Shown one piece after another: positions 13,558 to 14,971 of a DNA stretch of 14,971 nucleotides; within the stretch, counting starts at the first letter, position 1, and every line of letters begins with the position of its first letter. The notes under the pieces were generated by a model that was not told where the DNA came from, ran no database searches, and saw only the letters and a list, made by a program, of their open reading frames with translations. The stretch comes from WJMT01 sp964445575 (lineage in GTDB: Bacteria > Acidobacteriota > Aminicenantia > Aminicenantales > Aminicenantaceae), in NCBI GenBank assembly GCA_964445575.1, contig CAYULB010000053.1, forward strand, positions 1-14,971, given 5' to 3'. Position numbers and translations under genes: made by a program.

Positions 13558-14886
13558 ATGAGATATCCTCAATACTTAAAGAACAAAAAATTCTATATAA
13601 AAACATTCGGATGCCAGATGAATGAAAACGAATCCGAACAAATAGCCGGAATACTGGGTTCTTATGGAGCCCTATCCTGTGATGAACTGGAACACAGTGA
13701 CATCATACTCATCAATACCTGTGCGGTCAGAGAAAAGCCAGTTGAAAAGCTGTTTTCTTTTTTAGGCCGGCTTAAAGCCATCAAACAGAAAAATAATGCC
13801 TGCATAGGAGTTACGGGATGTGTGGCCCAGCTTTTTAAAAAAGATATCTCAAAAAAGAATGAAACTGTGGATTTTGTGGTGGGTCCGGATAATCTAGACA
13901 AAATTCCAGATATCATAAACTCTTTGTCAGAATACCACTCCTGTATTACCCAGACCTCCCGGAACAAAAACTGGATCGAAATCAATCAGATATCTAGAAA
14001 AAATAATGTAAGCGCTTATATAACCATAATGAAGGGATGCAACAATTTTTGCACCTTTTGTGTGGTGCCCTTTGCAAAAGGTAGGGAAAAATACAGGCCG
14101 CTTCCTCTTATTAAACAAGAAATAAAAAAACTTGAAGAAAAGGGTTATAAGGAAGTTCAGCTCCTCGGACAAAACGTCAACTCTTACCAAGACCCAGAAT
14201 CCAGAAAAAATTTTGTTTCCCTTTTAGAAGAAACAAATCAAATTGACGGAATTGAATGGATCCGGTTCTTTACCTCTCATCCCAAAAATCTAACCTCGGA
14301 GATCATAAAAGCTATGGCAGAAAACCATAAGATATGCCGCCAGCTGCACCTTCCGCTTCAGTCCGGTTCTGACTCTATCCTCAAAGCCATGGGCCGCGAG
14401 TATACCCGGAAGGAGTATTTGGAAAAAATAGACCTATTGAAAGATTTGATGCCGGACATAAGCTTAAGTACAGATATCATAGTGGGCTTTCCTGGAGAAA
14501 CAGAAAAAGATTTTTCTGATACTATGGATATTTTAAAAAAAGTTGGTTATACCAGCATTTTTTCTTTCCGTTATTCCAAGAGACCCTACACGGCAGCCTC
14601 CAAATACCAGCAGAACGTTTCCTTTGAAGTCAAAAAAGAAAGACTGATCAAACTGCAGGAGCTTCAAAAAAACCTCCAGCTCAGATCCAATCGCTCCTCA
14701 ATTGGGAAAAGGATGAAGGTCCTCTGTATGGGAAAGAGCAAAAACAATGATTCTTACACAGGAAGAAATGAAGCTTTCCAAGTCATAAACTTTAAATCCC
14801 ATAAAGATTGGACCGGAAAATTTCTGACTGTTGAAATAACTGATTGCGGACCCTACAGCCTCATAGGAACACCTCATCAAAATTAA
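13558..14886 (+). CDS. miaB: tRNA-2-methylthio-N6-dimethylallyladenosine synthase (MiaB)
   Basis: A radical-SAM methylthiotransferase of 442 residues that adds the 2-methylthio group to isopentenyl-A37 of tRNAs reading UNN codons. The N-terminal UPF0004 domain carries the auxiliary-cluster cysteines Cys19 (KTFGCQMNENESE), Cys55 (INTCAVREKP) and Cys88 (GVTGCVAQ). The radical-SAM motif CNNFCTFC gives Cys161/165/168, followed by VVPFAKGRE. The LLGQNVNSY stretch and LHLPLQSGSD are typical of MiaB rather than RimO or MtaB. A TRAM domain closes the protein (about 378-440, including GRNEAFQVINF). All cluster ligands are present. The ATG at 13558 places the first cysteine motif at the usual distance from the N-terminus, and no other start lies close by. 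Ribosome-binding complementarity is missing (see the promoter entry). miaA is not in the window. Confidence 0.96.
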   Translation: MRYPQYLKNKKFYIKTFGCQMNENESEQIAGILGSYGALSCDELEHSDIILINTCAVREKPVEKLFSFLGRLKAIKQKNNACIGVTGCVAQLFKKDISKKNETVDFVVGPDNLDKIPDIINSLSEYHSCITQTSRNKNWIEINQISRKNNVSAYITIMKGCNNFCTFCVVPFAKGREKYRPLPLIKQEIKKLEEKGYKEVQLLGQNVNSYQDPESRKNFVSLLEETNQIDGIEWIRFFTSHPKNLTSEIIKAMAENHKICRQLHLPLQSGSDSILKAMGREYTRKEYLEKIDLLKDLMPDISLSTDIIVGFPGETEKDFSDTMDILKKVGYTSIFSFRYSKRPYTAASKYQQNVSFEVKKERLIKLQELQKNLQLRSNRSSIGKRMKVLCMGKSKNNDSYTGRNEAFQVINFKSHKDWTGKFLTVEITDCGPYSLIGTPHQN

Positions 14887-14938
14887 AACTTGTTCCTTTT
14901 ACTTTTACAGATTACTAACCTGAACTATTTATAAAAAA

Positions 14939-14971
14939 ATGGCGATGCTTTCATTATTAATTTATTTTCAG
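14939..14971 (+). CDS. Possible start of a further gene, cut by the window end
   Basis: ATG at 14939 opens a frame that runs to the last base and encodes MAMLSLLIYFQ, a hydrophobic start that could be a signal or membrane segment. No Shine-Dalgarno site precedes it; the upstream bases are A-rich, as at miaB. Eleven codons are too few to judge. The rest of 14887-14938 is AT-rich and shows no convincing terminator after miaB. Confidence 0.2.
   Translation, partial: MAMLSLLIYFQ

Noticed and set aside
1..14971. CRISPR array, tRNA, rRNA, insertion sequence, prophage or defence genes
   Set aside because: Both strands were read; no regularly spaced repeats, cloverleaf with CCA-type end, transposase, integrase, nuclease-type or toxin-antitoxin genes were seen.

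Overview
The window reads as an ordinary, densely packed stretch of a moderately AT-rich chromosome from a diderm (Gram-negative-type) bacterium. The support is an Oar-like TonB-dependent outer-membrane receptor, a BamD-like lipoprotein and a second small outer-membrane barrel candidate, both barrels ending in a C-terminal phenylalanine. The mix of Oar-type receptor, membrane heterodisulfide-reductase-like oxidoreductase, kinase-less PASTA protein next to rpe, and secreted S8 protease recalls Acidobacteriota or Aminicenantota-type genomes. That lineage is an inference from gene style, not shown by any marker here. I see no rRNA, tRNA, CRISPR array, insertion sequence, phage gene or integration site.

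Layout. (1) Positions 1-215 hold no supported gene, but a plausible sigma70-type promoter leads into a 924-residue TonB-dependent receptor (216-2990). (2) After 86 bases and a strong AGGAGG site comes a 671-residue membrane Fe-S oxidoreductase (3077-5092) of the NarI-like/dicluster ferredoxin/double-CCG type. It resembles the DUF224 proteins proposed as ETF:menaquinone oxidoreductases. (3) A low-specificity threonine aldolase gene (ltaE, minus strand, 5189-6226) converges on it. The 96 bases between the two can fold into a three-way junction. (4) A 174-base divergent intergenic region carries a good minus-strand promoter for ltaE and a candidate plus-strand promoter overlapping a perfect inverted repeat. 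(5) From 6401 to 14886 eight plus-strand genes run nearly without gaps: PASTA membrane protein, rpe, NAD-dependent sugar epimerase, BamD-like lipoprotein, unknown barrel, subtilisin-like protease, recN, miaB. The first three are coupled by 1- and 4-base overlaps. miaB has no Shine-Dalgarno site but a perfect TATAAT nine bases upstream of its ATG, so it may have its own near-leaderless transcript.

How the genes fit together. The run at 6401-11782 mixes envelope biology (PASTA peptidoglycan or muropeptide binding, BamD-like barrel assembly, barrel, exported protease) with sugar-phosphate and nucleotide-sugar metabolism (rpe, epimerase). It ends in DNA repair (recN) and tRNA modification (miaB). 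The most intriguing unit is bamD-like / unknown barrel / S8 protease, a possible outer-membrane assembly and processing module. I found no sign of a defence, mobile or biosynthetic system, and would not call the window a new system on sequence alone.
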